The position numbers and the translations under genes are program-made. A stretch of 64,000 nt of DNA from Fibrisoma limi BUZ 3 (lineage in GTDB: Bacteria; Bacteroidota; Bacteroidia; Cytophagales; Spirosomataceae): contig NZ_CAIT01000006.1 of NCBI RefSeq assembly GCF_000296815.2, positions 1,961,212-2,025,211 of the forward strand. Direction: 5' to 3'. Numbering within the stretch: position 1 is the first letter of the stretch; the number at the start of each line of letters is the position of its first letter. Below the pieces are notes generated by a model. It was not told the DNA's origin. It did not search any database and worked only from the letters and a program-made list of their open reading frames with translations. Positions 62,962-64,000 of this stretch are shown here, piece by piece.

Positions 62962-63100
62962 TCAAAACATACACGACATACGCAGATTTCTTAATAAACT
63001 TACGACCTACTCCTTTTACGAGGGTTTCCTGCTTAGACCTTTGTAAAATTAAATACACTTTTGTCCCTGTAAATCGTTTTAAGGGAAATGTCGTAATTCT

Positions 63101-64000
63101 ATGCGAATACTGTATACGATTGGGCTATACGGCCTTTTCTTAACCATCCTTCTTCTGCCTACGGTTAGCCAGGCAACGCACGTGCGGGCAGGGGAAATCA
63201 CGACCCGTCGCTTATCGCCTACCTCACTCACCTATGAGATTACCCTGACGGCTTATTTTGACGAAATAAGAGGTCGGGCGGCTGCTGACGACGCAAACCG
63301 ATACATCTTCTGCTTTGGCGATGGCTCACAGGCGGAAGTACAACGAAGCTCCCGCCGATTCATCAACGGCCGTACGTCTTCAATCAATACGTATACCATT
63401 ACGCATACGTTTCCGGGACCGGGCGTATATACCATTGGTATACAGATTCCGAACCGGAACGCGGATACGAAAAACCTGCCGCCGGCCGCCAGTTCGGACA
63501 ATATCATTTTCTACGTCTCGACGACGATTGTGATCAACTCGGCTTTGCAGATCAACTCCACGCCGGTGATGCTCAACCCGCCCCTGGACTCAGCCCGCGT
63601 CGGCCAGCGCTTCTGCCACAACCCAGCGGCTTTTGACATTGATGGCGACAGCCTCGCCTACCGACTCAGCGTTCCCAAAGAAGGGTTGCTAAACAATGTC
63701 TGCCGGGGCCAACCTATTGCTAATTACCTGGATCCGGCCCGAAGCTTCAGTCGCACGAGTGAGTCAGGGGGGCCAGCCTCCTTCTCGATCAACGCCAGCA
63801 CGGGCGAACTCTGCTGGGACGCCCCCGGCGAGGAAGGCCAGTACAACTTCGCCTTCATCGTCGAGGAGTGGCGTAACGGCGTTTTGATCGGCGAGATCAC
63901 CCGCGACATGCAGATCATCGTCGTCGACCAGCCCAACCGCAGACCCCAGATCCAGCCCCCTGGCCGAGCTGTGCGTCGAGGCCGGCACACTCATCAACCA
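63101..64000 (+). CDS. Paralogue of the preceding secreted protein (5' part, frameshift near the window end)
   Basis: ATG 63101 starts a different signal peptide (I-L-Y-T-I-G-L-Y-G-L-F-L-T-I-L-L-L-P), then the same A-T-H-V-R-A-G-E-I opening, a diverged stretch, the shared block V-S-T-T-I-V-I-N to A-Y-R-L-S-V-P-K, a replaced 22-residue segment and another shared block S-R-T-S-E-S-G-G-P-A-S. At 63956-63960 there are five C where the upstream copy has four, shifting the frame to Q-P-P-G-R-A-V-R-R. Either a true frameshift or a sequencing error; the sequence runs off the window, so the gene is incomplete. Function as for the upstream paralogue, a type IX-secreted surface protein by inference. Confidence 0.85.
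   Translation, partial: MRILYTIGLYGLFLTILLLPTVSQATHVRAGEITTRRLSPTSLTYEITLTAYFDEIRGRAAADDANRYIFCFGDGSQAEVQRSSRRFINGRTSSINTYTITHTFPGPGVYTIGIQIPNRNADTKNLPPAASSDNIIFYVSTTIVINSALQINSTPVMLNPPLDSARVGQRFCHNPAAFDIDGDSLAYRLSVPKEGLLNNVCRGQPIANYLDPARSFSRTSESGGPASFSINASTGELCWDAPGEEGQYNFAFIVEEWRNGVLIGEITRDMQIIVVDQPNRRPQIQPPGRAVRRGRHTHQP

Overview
The window reads as chromosomal DNA of a Bacteroidota bacterium, most likely order Cytophagales and Spirosoma-like. The evidence is three SusC/SusD outer-membrane pairs, two ECF sigma/FecR pairs, TAnnTTTG-type promoter elements, a type IX secretion (gliding-motility type) C-terminal domain, circularly permuted ATP-grasp and DUF4260 genes, and moderately high GC. 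The species assignment is inference from gene content, not from a marker gene. I see no tRNA, rRNA, CRISPR array or intact insertion sequence.

Layout. 1-4350: the tail of a DUF2911 gene, an AraC-type regulator, an epimerase/DUF4260 pair and aroA. 4797-7217: a large FtsX/MacB-type permease. 7218-9678: a gene-poor stretch with one intact NTF2-like gene and at least three decayed gene remnants. 9679-13747: a compact three-gene cyclic-nucleotide cassette (membrane adenylate cyclase, cNMP-binding patatin lipase, HD phosphohydrolase). 13891-20265, minus strand: a SusC/SusD pair plus a GH144-type glucanase. 20436-29006: two thioredoxin-fold proteins, a GH92 glycosidase, NhaA, a GH106-type glycosidase and a TIM-barrel isomerase. 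29226-36278: SusD, SusC, FecR and ECF sigma of a second utilisation locus, whose downstream partners are probably the isomerase and GH106. 36369-50514: a third locus with sigma, FecR, SusC, SusD-like_2 and a D-glucarate catabolic set (aldolase, GntP permease, tartronate semialdehyde reductase, mannonate dehydratase homologue, glucarate dehydratase), then a beta-propeller protein. 50698-52467: a hypothetical membrane protein and an Ldh-family dehydrogenase. 52584-64000: a giant repeat surface protein, an ATP-grasp enzyme, a GT2 glycosyltransferase and two tandem paralogous secreted proteins, the second cut by the window end.

Functional reading. Much of the minus strand between 13.9 and 50.5 kb fits uptake and breakdown of plant-type glycans and sugar acids. 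Two loci carry the sigma, FecR and STN-SusC set expected for trans-envelope signalling. The glucarate genes form a nearly complete route from glucarate to pyruvate and glycerate.

Besides genes, the window is rich in long intergenic inverted repeats. Two families are repeated: a CGTCAGACG palindrome found both between genes and in frame inside a gene, and a hairpin with a conserved loop and a changing stem. The most interesting protein-level system is the cyclase/cNMP-patatin/HD cassette.
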